The position numbers and the translations under genes were made by a program. A stretch of 64,000 nucleotides of DNA, taken from NCBI GenBank assembly GCA_039105265.1, contig JAPFFF010000005.1, positions 1,240,001 through 1,304,000 on the forward strand, given 5' to 3'. The DNA comes from Tritrichomonas musculus. Taxonomy: Eukaryota > Parabasalia > Tritrichomonadida > Tritrichomonadidae. Position 1 is the stretch's first letter; each line of letters opens with the position of its first letter. The notes under the pieces are model-generated. The model had not been told where the DNA came from and searched no databases. It worked only from the letters and a program-made list of their open reading frames with translations. Positions 9,877 through 20,751 of the stretch are shown one piece after another.

Positions 9877-10260
9877 ATGAAGCGAATAAATCAAAATAAA
9901 AAAAGGCAGACAAGTGTATCAACACGCCCAAGGAGACAAGCTCAACCACAGAAGAAATATATATTGGAATCAAAAAAAACTGATCCAAAATTTAGAAATA
10001 ATGATATAACAGATTCAAAAAAAGCAGACAAAAAATTAAAAGAATCAAATGAAATAAATATGGATTCGCAATCTAATATGATGAATAGCACACCAGCCAA
10101 TTCGATTAAAGTTTCACCACAAATTATCAGAACAACATTTGATTCAATTAACGTTTACTTGGAAAATATGAAAGCTTTTTATATTAATCAAGCAGAAAAA
10201 TTAAATGCGACTGTTAAACAATTAGATCAAAAAGTTGAATTTGTGATATCTAAGAAATAA
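9877..10260 (+). CDS. Small coiled-coil protein, possibly BRICK1-like
   Basis: A 127-residue protein. The first 60 residues are very basic and polar (MKRINQNKKRQTSVSTRPRR) and probably disordered. The last 43 residues form an amphipathic helix with leucine and aliphatic heptads: YLENMKAF, EKLNATVKQLDQKVEFV. The pattern of the C-terminal helix (an F/YL start, LN-x-x-V/L-x-x-L/LE-x-x-V/IE-Y/F) resembles BRK1/HSPC300, the smallest subunit of the SCAR/WAVE actin-nucleation regulator. The usual protein is about 75 residues, so the basic N-terminal extension would be unusual. It is divergent to the BspA-like gene with 113 bp between the starts. Any short heterotrimeric coiled-coil protein is an alternative. 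Confidence 0.5.
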   Translation: MKRINQNKKRQTSVSTRPRRQAQPQKKYILESKKTDPKFRNNDITDSKKADKKLKESNEINMDSQSNMMNSTPANSIKVSPQIIRTTFDSINVYLENMKAFYINQAEKLNATVKQLDQKVEFVISKK

Positions 10261-10494
10261 ACTTTTACGGAAAAGTTTTTATTTTAATGTATGTATTATT
10301 CTATCAGTATTGCGAATTGTAGCAAAACCATTTCTTTTTGAAAAAAAGATTTTGGTTATTTGATATTTGTTTATAATGTAAATAAATAACAATACTTAAA
10401 AATCACTAATATAGCTCTAATGATTTTTTATTTAACAAGATTTAAAAGTAACTAATATAAAAATTATAATTTCCCGTATTTATTCCCCTTTTTA

Positions 10495-11202
10495 TTAGCA
10501 GGAGGAATATTTGGTTATGACACTTAAAGAAACAATAGATGATAATGCTTCATTCGACCTTAAGATATATAATACATTATGTGCTGAAACCTTTTTTGCT
10601 TCGATATAATTTGAAGATGGAGAAATCATTTCATAAGATTTTTTTAGCAGTTTTAATATGTAATTTCGTAAACCAAAATATATTTGTTGAATTGCTTCTT
10701 GGTCTGCTGTTAATTTATGTAATTCAAGCAATTGATTTATTCGGGAGCCAAGATCTTTAGCTGAAGGTATATATCCTAGATCAAAAGCTGTGGTTGGTTT
10801 AAATTGAATAGCTTTATAATCTCTATCATGAAAAATAGGTTTGATTGGTGGAATAGGAGGTTTTGCTTTAATACTTTTGGTAATTGGTACATCTGGTGGA
10901 GGAATACGTGAAAAATGTGCATTGAAAATAATTCTTCTGAGTAATTCGTTATGAAGATATTTTGCTTCGTCTGTAGTCAGATATTTGTGCATATCATGAT
11001 CATATTGCGGTTTTGGGCACATCCCATGGATATAATAAGCGAGTGTTGACCAATATTTCTCAGGTACAATTTTTTGTAATTTTTGTTTAATTTCTGCTAC
11101 ATCTTTCCGATGCATGTAAAAATTTCCAACAGGTTTTAATGCATTTAAACTGGCCTCTATATCATTTGATACTTGAACACTAACAGAGGCAGTTGGATGC
11201 AT
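10495..11202 (-). CDS. Probable SAGA subunit Ada1/TADA1-like protein
   Basis: A 235-residue protein. Residues 30-95 resemble the SAGA-Tad1 module: a KYWSTLAYYIHG stretch, an acidic helix ending in a conserved HN (YLHNELLRRIIFNA), as in yeast Hfi1/Ada1 and metazoan TADA1. A proline-rich linker follows (PPIPPIKPIF). Residues 190-235 could supply the histone-fold-like C-terminal helices that pair with a TAF12-type partner. If correct, it is a nuclear structural subunit of the SAGA histone acetyltransferase coactivator. The start ATG at 11200-11202 lies only 50 bp from the left end of the MULE, so its upstream region has been cut off by that insertion. The assignment is by pattern; sequence similarity is moderate. 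Confidence 0.5.
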   Translation of the reverse strand: MHPTASVSVQVSNDIEASLNALKPVGNFYMHRKDVAEIKQKLQKIVPEKYWSTLAYYIHGMCPKPQYDHDMHKYLTTDEAKYLHNELLRRIIFNAHFSRIPPPDVPITKSIKAKPPIPPIKPIFHDRDYKAIQFKPTTAFDLGYIPSAKDLGSRINQLLELHKLTADQEAIQQIYFGLRNYILKLLKKSYEMISPSSNYIEAKKVSAHNVLYILRSNEALSSIVSLSVITKYSSC

Positions 11203-11252
11203 TTACTAATTTGACCAAAAAAGTTGATAAAAAGTTGATCAAAAAAAATGTT
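11203..11252 (-). promoter_or_regulatory. Residual 5' region of the TADA1-like gene
   Basis: Read on the minus strand, the 50 bp left between the MULE and the ATG contain two ATCAACTTTTT blocks and then GGTCAAATTAGTAA directly before the ATG. The TCAAATTAG segment fits the TCA-type initiator used by trichomonads, where transcription starts within about 20 bases of the ATG. The core promoter may thus have survived the insertion. This is inferred from motif likeness only. Confidence 0.35.
11245..11252. repeat. Left target-site duplication of the MULE
   Basis: AAAATGTT immediately before GGCA of the element. It matches 8 of 8 with the copy at 20601-20608 in direct orientation. The local A-run means one or two bases of slippage cannot be excluded, but TGTT anchors the alignment. 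Confidence 0.85.
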
Positions 11253-11580
11253 GGCAGAAGAATCGGGGTCTATTAAAATCGGCACGAAATATTTTACAAC
11301 AAGAAACTTTTTGAAAGATCCGACCAGGTAAAAATTTTACCACTTTTTGAGAGAAAAAGTTCTATCGTTGAGATGAACTTTTTGAGAGATTGAAATAAAA
11401 CGGTTATAAAGGTGAATTATCTATTATATGAAAAAAGGCGCCCTTTTGTTTTGAAATTGGTATCGCATCAGAGCAAATGTATTATTGATTGATTCCGCTG
11501 CTGATTCCACCAGCAGATTGTTTGTGATCGACGCAAAATAAGGAACCATTTTTAATTATAAATTGCCAGATGCGATATTA
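11253..11580. repeat. Left terminal inverted repeat, outer arm (328 bp)
   Basis: The outer arm is mirrored at 20273-20600. It contains three ACTTTTTGA motifs, one TATCGTT at 11363-11369 (reverse complement AACGATA, the core of the Myb recognition element known from the T. vaginalis ap65-1 promoter), a small hairpin GCTGCTG...CAGCAG, and an inner inverted pair TATCGCATC/GATGCGATA. These may be transposase-binding or promoter sites. No open reading frame with ATG of note is present. Confidence 0.88.
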
Positions 11581-14500
11581 AAATATCATTTACACGTAAA
11601 CAGCAAGAAGGTAACCTCAATAAGGAAACTCAAAGCACGAACTAATAACAACACATTCCTCACTAAACGATCTCATAGTAATTGCTCAAAATCTCTGATT
11701 TTACACAAATGTTGTAAATATCATTTACACGTAAACAGCAAGAAGGTAACCTCAATAAGGAAACTCAAAGCACGAACTAATAACAACACATTCCTCACTA
11801 AACGATCTCATAGTAATTGCTCAAAATCTCTGATTTTACACAAATGTTGTAAATATCATTTACACGTAAACAGCAAGAAGGTAACCTCAATAAGGAAACT
11901 CAAAGCACGAACTAATAACAACACATTCCTCACTAAACGATCTCATAGTAATTGCTCAAAATCTCTGATTTTACACAAATGTTGTAAATATCATTTACAC
12001 GTAAACAGCAAGAAGGTAACCTCAATAAGGAAACTCAAAGCACGAACTAATAACAGCACATTCCTCACTAAACGATCTCATAGTAATTGCTCAAAATCTC
12101 TGATTTTACACAAATGTTGTAAATATCATTTACACGTAAACAGCAAGAAGGTAACCTCAATAAGGAAACTCAAAGCACGAACTAATAACAACACATTCCT
12201 CACTAAACGATCTCATAGTAATTGCTCAAAATCTCTGATTTTACACAAATGTTGTAAATATCATTTACACGTAAACAGCAAGAAGGTAACCTCAATAAGG
12301 AAACTCAAAGCACGAACTAATAACAACACATTCCTCACTAAACGATCTCATAGTAATTGCTCAAAATCTCTGATTTTACACAAATGTTGTAAATATCATT
12401 TACACGTAAACAGCAAGAAGGTAACCTCAATAAGGAAACTCAAAGCACGAACTAATAACAGCACATTCCTCACTAAACGATCTCATAGTAATTGCTCAAA
12501 ATCTCTGATTTTACACAAATGTTGTAAATATCATTTACACGTAAACAGCAAGAAGGTAACCTCAATAAGGAAACTCAAAGCACGAACTAATAACAACACA
12601 TTCCTCACTAAACGATCTCATAGTAATTGCTCAAAATCTCTGATTTTACACAAATGTTGTAAATATCATTTACACGTAAACAGCAAGAAGGTAACCTCAA
12701 TAAGGAAACTCAAAGCACGAACTAATAACAACACATTCCTCACTAAACGATCTCATAGTAATTGCTCAAAATCTCTGATTTTACACAAATGTTGTAAATA
12801 TCATTTACACGTAAACAGCAAGAAGGTAACCTCAATAAGGAAACTCAAAGCACGAACTAATAACAACACATTCCTCACTAAACGATCTCATAGTAATTGC
12901 TCAAAATCTCTGATTTTACACAAATGTTGTAAATATCATTTACACGTAAACAGCAAGAAGGTAACCTCAATAAGGAAACTCAAAGCACGAACTAATAACA
13001 ACACATTCCTCACTAAACGATCTCATAGTAATTGCTCAAAATCTCTGATTTTACACAAATGTTGTAAATATCATTTACACGTAAACAGCAAGAAGGTAAC
13101 CTCAATAAGGAAACTCAAAGCACGAACTAATAACAACACATTCCTCACTAAACGATCTCATAGTAATTGCTCAAAATCTCTGATTTTACACAAATGTTGT
13201 AAATATCATTTACACGTAAACAGCAAGAAGGTAACCTCAATAAGGAAACTCAAAGCACGAACTAATAACAGCACATTCCTCACTAAACGATCTCATAGTA
13301 ATTGCTCAAAATCTCTGATTTTACACAAATGTTGTAAATATCATTTACACGTAAACAGCAAGAAGGTAACCTCAATAAGGAAACTCAAAGCACGAACTAA
13401 TAACAACACATTCCTCACTAAACGATCTCATAGTAATTGCTCAAAATCTCTGATTTTACACAAATGTTGTAAATATCATTTACACGTAAACAGCAAGAAG
13501 GTAACCTCAATAAGGAAACTCAAAGCATGAACTAATAACAACACATTCCCCACTAAACGATCTCATAGTAATTGCTCAAAATCTCTGATTTTACACAAAT
13601 GTTGTAAATATCATTTACACGTAAACAGCAAGAAGGTAACCTCAATAAGGAAACTCAAAGCACGAACTAATAACAGCACATTCCTCACTAAACGATCTCA
13701 TAGTAATTGCTCAAAATCTCTGATTTTACACAAATGTTGTAAATATCATTTACACGTAAACAGCAAGAAGGTAACCTCAATAAGGAAACTCAAAGCACGA
13801 ACTAATAACAACACATTCCTCACTAAACGATCTCATAGTAATTGCTCAAAATCTCTGATTTTACACAAATGTTGTAAATATCATTTACACGTAAACAGCA
13901 AGAAGGTAACCTCAATAAGGAAACTCAAAGCATGAACTAATAACAACACATTCCCCACTAAACGATCTCATAGTAATTGCTCAAAATCTCTGATTTTACA
14001 CAAATGTTGTAAATATCATTTACACGTAAACAGCAAGAAGGTAACCTCAATAAGGAAACTCAAAGCACGAACTAATAACAACACATTCCTCACTAAACGA
14101 TCTCATAGTAATTGCTCAAAATCTCTGATTTTACACAAATGTTGTAAATATCATTTACACGTAAACAGCAAGAAGGTAACCTCAATAAGGAAACTCAAAG
14201 CACGAACTAATAACAACACATTCCTCACTAAACGATCTCATAGTAATTGCTCAAAATCTCTGATTTTACACAAATGTTGTAAATATCATTTACACGTAAA
14301 CAGCAAGAAGGTAACCTCAATAAGGAAACTCAAAGCACGAACTAATAACAACACATTCCTCACTAAACGATCTCATAGTAATTGCTCAAAATCTCTGATT
14401 TTACACAAATGTTGTAAATATCATTTACACGTAAACAGCAAGAAGGTAACCTCAATAAGGAAACTCAAAGCACGAACTAATAACAGCACATTCCTCACTA

Positions 14501-16327
14501 AACGATCTCATAGTAATTGCTCAAAATCTCTGATTTTACACAAATGTTGTAAATATCATTTACACGTAAACAGCAAGAAGGTAACCTCAATAAGGAAACT
14601 CAAAGCACGAACTAATAACAACACATTCCTCACTAAACGATCTCATAGTAATTGCTCAAAATCTCTGATTTTACACAAATGTTGTAAATATCATTTACAC
14701 GTAAACAGCAAGAAGGTAACCTCAATAAGGAAACTCAAAGCACGAACTAATAACAACACATTCCTCACTAAACGATCTCATAGTAATTGCTCAAAATCTC
14801 TGATTTTACACAAATGTTGTAAATATCATTTACACGTAAACAGCAAGAAGGTAACCTCAATAAGGAAACTCAAAGCACGAACTAATAACAACACATTCCT
14901 CACTAAACGATCTCATAGTAATTGCTCAAAATCTCTGATTTTACACAAATGTTGTAAATATCATTTACACGTAAACAGCAAGAAGGTAACCTCAATAAGG
15001 AAACTCAAAGCACGAACTAATAACAACACATTCCTCACTAAACGATCTCATAGTAATTGCTCAAAATCTCTGATTTTACACAAATGTTGTAAATATCATT
15101 TACACGTAAACAGCAAGAAGGTAACCTCAATAAGGAAACTCAAAGCACGAACTAATAACAGCACATTCCTCACTAAACGATCTCATAGTAATTGCTCAAA
15201 ATCTCTGATTTTACACAAATGTTGTAAATATCATTTACACGTAAACAGCAAGAAGGTAACCTCAATAAGGAAACTCAAAGCACGAACTAATAACAACACA
15301 TTCCTCACTAAACGATCTCATAGTAATTGCTCAAAATCTCTGATTTTACACAAATGTTGTAAATATCATTTACACGTAAACAGCAAGAAGGTAACCTCAA
15401 TAAGGAAACTCAAAGCACGAACTAATAACAACACATTCCTCACTAAACGATCTCATAGTAATTGCTCAAAATCTCTGATTTTACACAAATGTTGTAAATA
15501 TCATTTACACGTAAACAGCAAGAAGGTAACCTCAATAAGGAAACTCAAAGCACGAACTAATAACAACACATTCCCCACTAAACGATCTCATAGTAATTGC
15601 TCAAAATCTCTGATTTTACACAAATGTTGTAAATATCATTTACACGTAAACAGCAAGAAGGTAACCTCAATAAGGAAACTCAAAGCACGAACTAATAACA
15701 ACACATTCCTCACTAAACGATCTCATAGTAATTGCTCAAAATCTCTGATTTTACACAAATGTTGTAAATATCATTTACACGTAAACAGCAAGAAGGTAAC
15801 CTCAATAAGGAAACTCAAAGCACGAACTAATAACAACACATTCCTCACTAAACGATCTCATAGTAATTGCTCAAAATCTCTGATTTTACACAAATGTTGT
15901 AAATATCATTTACACGTAAACAGCAAGAAGGTAACCTCAATAAGGAAACTCAAAGCACGAACTAATAACAACACATTCCTCACTAAACGATCTCATAGTA
16001 ATTGCTCAAAATCTCTGATTTTACACAAATGTTGTAAATATCATTTACACGTAAACAGCAAGAAGGTAACCTCAATAAGGAAACTCAAAGCACGAACTAA
16101 TAACAACACATTCCTCACTAAACGATCTCATAGTAATTGCTCAAAATCTCTGATTTTACACAAATGTTGTAAATATCATTTACACGTAAACAGCAAGAAG
16201 GTAACCTCAATAAGGAAACTCAAAGCACGAACTAATAACAACACATTCCTCACTAAACGATCTCATAGTAATTGCTCAAAATCTCTGATTTTACACAAAT
16301 GTTGTAAATATCATTTACACGTAAACA
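11581..16327 (+). repeat. Left minisatellite array: 35 copies of a 135-bp unit plus a partial copy
   Basis: Units start AAATATCATTTACACG and recur every 135 bp exactly (11581, 11716, 11851 ... 16306). After 35 full units a partial one ends at GTAAACA near 16327. Units are nearly identical. Variants are AACAGC for AACAAC (units 4, 7, 13, 16, 22, 27), CATGA for CACGA joined with TTCCCC for TTCCTC (units 15 and 18), and TTCCCC alone (unit 30). The unit is 45 codons long, so one frame stays open for long runs, but that frame holds no ATG. Confidence 0.95.
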
Positions 16328-16401
16328 ACAATAATAAAATACGACAAATAATTCTTTATTTTAATCTTTATTTTTTTTAAAAATAATTTAACTTTTAATG
16401 A

Positions 16402-18480
16402 TTATATGTTTACTTTCTTATTTCCATCTGATATTATCTTTGTCCACAATTTAACCTGAAACAAAGCCAAATATTCATCAATATTATATGTCTCTTCTAC
16501 AGGCATTAATTCTCGCTGTACTGCTAATGCAATGACTGTAATATTTAAATTATTTTTCGCAATAATTTCTGAAAGTTGGTATGTTGTATTATCAATTATA
16601 GTTGTCATACTATCAGAATAATTTTTTCCATCCAAACAAATGCCAATTTGGAAATTGTTATTGTTATTGTCATTATTATCATTATTTCCTTCAGTTGACT
16701 TTTTTCTTTTTCTAAAAGTTAATTCAGTTTTAATATCGAATTCTAGTAATTGGTCATATTTTATATCATGAGAATCAAACTTTATATCAAATTCTTCCAT
16801 TTGATGTATGTAATTTTGATCTTTCCAATAATCATTTAAAATGCAATGTACGCATGGAATATTAACACAGTATAAATAATAATAATAATAATATTGACGG
16901 CATAAACAAACTTTTTGAGAATAATTTGATTTAAGATTAGGATTTTTTGAAATTTCTTTATATGCTTTATCTTTAAACTTATTTAAGTGAGTTTTTACAT
17001 TCAAATGTGCACTAGAATTGGTTCTTAACGTACGATCCATAATATATTTTATAATGTACGCAAGTCGTAGCGGTAAAGAAAGTCGAGTTGCTTTAAAAAT
17101 ACCGTTTAATTGTTTATGAAACGATTCTACGTGATTTGTTGTGGTTGGTATTCCATAGACACTTCGCTTGAAATATGGAGAATATTCTTTTTTTACTTCG
17201 ACATAATTTCCGTTCACATCAACACCTAAGACTTTGCTTACTTTTTCAAATCTTGCATCATCTTTATTTTCTTGTAAATTATATAATAACTGAAAAGTTT
17301 GGTAATATCTATTAAAATGTTTAGACCACTCAAAGCCTGAAAAAGTGAATAATATATCTGAAAATAAAAGACCGAGTAATGAATTGGCACCGATTGACCG
17401 AATCAAATGAACTAAACAATAATAAAAATCTAAATCATAATTTTTCGCTAATTTTTGAAATGCTTTATGTTCATCACTTAAATATTTTTTATTTTTGAAT
17501 TTAAGAAAAAGTGAATTTTCTTCAGAATTTTCATAAAATTCATCTAACTTTTTGAGAGATTCAAAAAAAATACTATATAATGACGTTTTCTCAGAAGGTG
17601 AAATTAAAATTGCTAGTGGAATCCCAGTATTTCGGAAAATAAGATGAGGAACACAAATAGCATATGGTGCCAGAGCTCGAAAAGTGGCGTCAAGTTCAAT
17701 TGTGGTTGCTTGTTCAAATTGATGAGATTTTACAATATCTAAAAAATAAGGTGAAAACCAAGAAAAAATGCCAAATTGATATTGGTTTAAATCAACCTCT
17801 TCTGTTGGATGAAATCTGAAAAGAAATCCTCCATAATTTTTCAGAATACTTTCAATTGAATCATCTGGATTCATTTGCTTGTGCTTTTGCCTTTTAATAG
17901 TTTTGCAATTAAATGGAGCTATTGTGTAAAATATTGTTGCAGTAATCGGATTTTGAATAGATCTATCTACAGACTGATTATTGTAAAAATCAGATAATTC
18001 TTGCATTCCTTTGTTTTTTATTATCTGAAAAGGACTATTCGGATTAGGATTTTTAATAATTATGTTGCTATAAACATAAACTGTTCTTTCGTTCTTTTTG
18101 AATTTCACATTATGTATTTTTTTATATTTAATTGTATTAAATAAATTAATAATTTGTATTGCAAAATAGTTACCACTAACTTGGTAATATATTTTAAATA
18201 AATTGGTTTGATGCCTTGAAATTAGCATAAAATTTGTAAATATTTGATTATCAATTCTTTTTGGGTTTTTTAATTTATGTGTTTGTGAAAACGTATATTT
18301 ATTATTTTTAAATGTGCTCAAAAAATAAAGAACACTAAAATTATCAATGAGAGGTTTTCGATTATCATATGGTGGATTTGTCAAATAAATTGGATGATCG
18401 CGATGAGAAAATGTTTTTTCAGATAATACATTAGTTGCTGTTCCTAATTGCAGTGATATTTGTCCATTTTGATCAAACAT
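16402..18480 (-). CDS. MULE transposase
   Basis: A 692-residue protein expected to cut and rejoin the element at its inverted repeats. The MULE-type catalytic core is visible: IELDATFRA (first Asp near residue 264), LSDEHKAFQKL (second Asp near 335) followed by YYCLVHLIRSIG, the conserved C-x-x-H of the family, and TTTNHVESFHKQLNG (Glu near 450). A SWIM-type zinc-binding motif follows, CLC near 522 and PCVH near 541 (CxC-xn-CxH), interrupted by a tyrosine run. A 14-residue Asn/Asp run lies near the C-terminus. The ATG at 18478-18480 is preceded on its strand by TATCGTT 28-34 bp upstream and AAAAAGTTTCAATC farther up, both possible promoter elements. The frame is uninterrupted. It lies between the two arrays and has no companion gene. 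Confidence 0.9.
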   Translation of the reverse strand: MFDQNGQISLQLGTATNVLSEKTFSHRDHPIYLTNPPYDNRKPLIDNFSVLYFLSTFKNNKYTFSQTHKLKNPKRIDNQIFTNFMLISRHQTNLFKIYYQVSGNYFAIQIINLFNTIKYKKIHNVKFKKNERTVYVYSNIIIKNPNPNSPFQIIKNKGMQELSDFYNNQSVDRSIQNPITATIFYTIAPFNCKTIKRQKHKQMNPDDSIESILKNYGGFLFRFHPTEEVDLNQYQFGIFSWFSPYFLDIVKSHQFEQATTIELDATFRALAPYAICVPHLIFRNTGIPLAILISPSEKTSLYSIFFESLKKLDEFYENSEENSLFLKFKNKKYLSDEHKAFQKLAKNYDLDFYYCLVHLIRSIGANSLLGLLFSDILFTFSGFEWSKHFNRYYQTFQLLYNLQENKDDARFEKVSKVLGVDVNGNYVEVKKEYSPYFKRSVYGIPTTTNHVESFHKQLNGIFKATRLSLPLRLAYIIKYIMDRTLRTNSSAHLNVKTHLNKFKDKAYKEISKNPNLKSNYSQKVCLCRQYYYYYYLYCVNIPCVHCILNDYWKDQNYIHQMEEFDIKFDSHDIKYDQLLEFDIKTELTFRKRKKSTEGNNDNNDNNNNNFQIGICLDGKNYSDSMTTIIDNTTYQLSEIIAKNNLNITVIALAVQRELMPVEETYNIDEYLALFQVKLWTKIISDGNKKVNI

Positions 18481-18652
18481 TATAATTGTTTGTAAAAAAG
18501 AAAAGTAAACGATAATTTTGATTGAAACTTTTTAAATAGTTTATTAATTTTTTTGTAAAAGTGTATTTAGAAATGATTAAATATGAACAATGTTAACTAT
18601 ATAATTATTAAAAATAATATTTAAATAATATTATTGAAAAAAAAAAAAATTT

Positions 18653-20272
18653 ACAACATTTGTGTAAAATCAGAGATTTTGAGCAATTACTATGAGATCG
18701 TTTAGTGAGGAATGTGCTGTTATTAGTTCGTGCTTTGAGTTTCCTTATTGAGGTTACCTTCTTGCTGTTTACGTGTAAATGATATTTACAACATTTGTGT
18801 AAAATCAGAGATTTTGAGCAATTACTATGAGATCGTTTAGTGAGGAATGTGTTGTTATTAGTTCGTGCTTTGAGTTTCCTTATTGAGGTTACCTTCTTGC
18901 TGTTTACGTGTAAATGATATTTACAACATTTGTGTAAAATCAGAGATTTTGAGCAATTACTATGAGATCGTTTAGTGAGGAATGTGTTGTTATTAGTTCG
19001 TGCTTTGAGTTTCCTTATTGAGGTTACCTTCTTGCTGTTTACGTGTAAATGATATTTACAACATTTGTGTAAAATCAGAGATTTTGAGCAATTACTATGA
19101 GATCGTTTAGTGGGGAATGTGTTGTTATTAGTTCATGCTTTGAGTTTCCTTATTGAGGTTACCTTCTTGCTGTTTACGTGTAAATGATATTTACAACATT
19201 TGTGTAAAATCAGAGATTTTGAGCAATTACTATGAGATCGTTTAGTGAGGAATGTGTTGTTATTAGTTCGTGCTTTGAGTTTCCTTATTGAGGTTACCTT
19301 CTTGCTGTTTACGTGTAAATGATATTTACAACATTTGTGTAAAATCAGAGATTTTGAGCAATTACTATGAGATCGTTTAGTGAGGAATGTGCTGTTATTA
19401 GTTCGTGCTTTGAGTTTCCTTATTGAGGTTACCTTCTTGCTGTTTACGTGTAAATGATATTTACAACATTTGTGTAAAATCAGAGATTTTGAGCAATTAC
19501 TATGAGATCGTTTAGTGAGGAATGTGTTGTTATTAGTTCGTGCTTTGAGTTTCCTTATTGAGGTTACCTTCTTGCTGTTTACGTGTAAATGATATTTACA
19601 ACATTTGTGTAAAATCAGAGATTTTGAGCAATTACTATGAGATCGTTTAGTGAGGAATGTGTTGTTATTAGTTCGTGCTTTGAGTTTCCTTATTGAGGTT
19701 ACCTTCTTGCTGTTTACGTGTAAATGATATTTACAACATTTGTGTAAAATCAGAGATTTTGAGCAATTACTATGAGATCGTTTAGTGAGGAATGTGTTGT
19801 TATTAGTTCGTGCTTTGAGTTTCCTTATTGAGGTTACCTTCTTGCTGTTTACGTGTAAATGATATTTACAACATTTGTGTAAAATCAGAGATTTTGAGCA
19901 ATTACTATGAGATCGTTTAGTGAGGAATGTGTTGTTATTAGTTCGTGCTTTGAGTTTCCTTATTGAGGTTACCTTCTTGCTGTTTACGTGTAAATGATAT
20001 TTACAACATTTGTGTAAAATCAGAGATTTTGAGCAATTACTATGAGATCGTTTAGTGAGGAATGTGTTGTTATTAGTTCGTGCTTTGAGTTTCCTTATTG
20101 AGGTTACCTTCTTGCTGTTTACGTGTAAATGATATTTACAACATTTGTGTAAAATCAGAGATTTTGAGCAATTACTATGAGATCGTTTAGTGAGGAATGT
20201 GTTGTTATTAGTTCGTGCTTTGAGTTTCCTTATTGAGGTTACCTTCTTGCTGTTTACGTGTAAATGATATTT
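18653..20272 (-). repeat. Right minisatellite array: 12 copies of the 135-bp unit
   Basis: Exactly 12 units (1620 bp) in the opposite orientation to the left array, so both arrays read inward from the ends. Counting inward from the outer arm, unit 7 and unit 12 carry the GCTGTT (AACAGC) variant and unit 9 carries the paired CATGA and TTCCCC variant. The same variant types occur in the left array, but in a different order and with very different copy number. Confidence 0.95.
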
Positions 20273-20600
20273 TAATATCGCATCTGGCAATTTATAATTA
20301 AAAATGGTTCCTTATTTTGCGTCGATCACAAACAATCTGCTGGTGGAATCAGCAGCGGAATCAATCAATAATACATTTGCTCTGATGCGATACCAATTTC
20401 AAAACAAAAGGGCGCCTTTTTTCATATAATAGATAATTCACCTTTATAACCGTTTTATTTCAATCTCTCAAAAAGTTCATCTCAACGATAGAACTTTTTC
20501 TCTCAAAAAGTGGTAAAATTTTTACCTGGTCGGATCTTTCAAAAAGTTTCTTGTTGTAAAATATTTCGTGCCGATTTTAATAGACCCCGATTCCTATGCC
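20273..20600. repeat. Right terminal inverted repeat, outer arm (328 bp)
   Basis: The reverse complement of the left outer arm has the same length and appears base-for-base identical except for two of the terminal bases. AACGATA is at 20484-20490. The right end of the element falls about 150 bp beyond the stop codon of the EF-hand gene on the minus strand, so it probably lies in or near that gene's 3' flank. Confidence 0.88.
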
Positions 20601-20608
20601 AAAATGTT
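20601..20608. repeat. Right target-site duplication of the MULE
   Basis: AAAATGTT immediately after TGCC at the right end of the element, the direct copy of 11245-11252. An A-run of about 20 follows a few bases later. Confidence 0.85.
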
Positions 20609-20751
20609 TCAAAAAAAAAAAAAAAAAAAATACCATATTGTAGCATAATGTAGTTTTAATATATAATTACATAGCAAATGTATGTTTATAATATAAATTA
20701 AAATTAAAAAAAAAAAAAAGATAATTGAAATTTCAACAAAACAAATAGGCT

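Larger units (their letters stand above)
11253..20600 (-). mobile_element. Mutator-like (MULE) DNA transposon with minisatellite-bearing terminal inverted repeats
   Basis: A 9348-bp element starting GGCA and ending TGCC, flanked by perfect 8-bp direct repeats AAAATGTT (11245-11252 and 20601-20608). From the outside in, each end has a 328-bp outer arm, then an array of 135-bp units pointing inward. The two outer arms are identical by eye except for two bases at positions 5-7 from the tip (GAA on the left, TAG on the right complement). The centre (16,328-18,652) carries one MULE transposase gene on the minus strand. An 8-bp duplication and long inverted repeats are usual for Mutator elements, and MULEs have been described in Trichomonas. 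Intact ORF, near-identical arms and perfect duplication suggest a recent insertion. The tandem arrays within the inverted repeats recall foldback elements. Confidence 0.92.

Noticed and set aside
11563-13530. Long open frame of 45-residue repeats across the left array (and its mirror at 19133-20290)
   Set aside because: The frame stays open only because the unit is 135 bp (45 codons). It contains no ATG at all; the apparent start is a TTG. Variant units carry TGA. It is better read as a minisatellite than a gene.
11581-20272. CRISPR-like array
   Set aside because: The 135-bp units are directly adjacent with no unique spacers, lie in an evident eukaryotic transposon and have no cas genes nearby.
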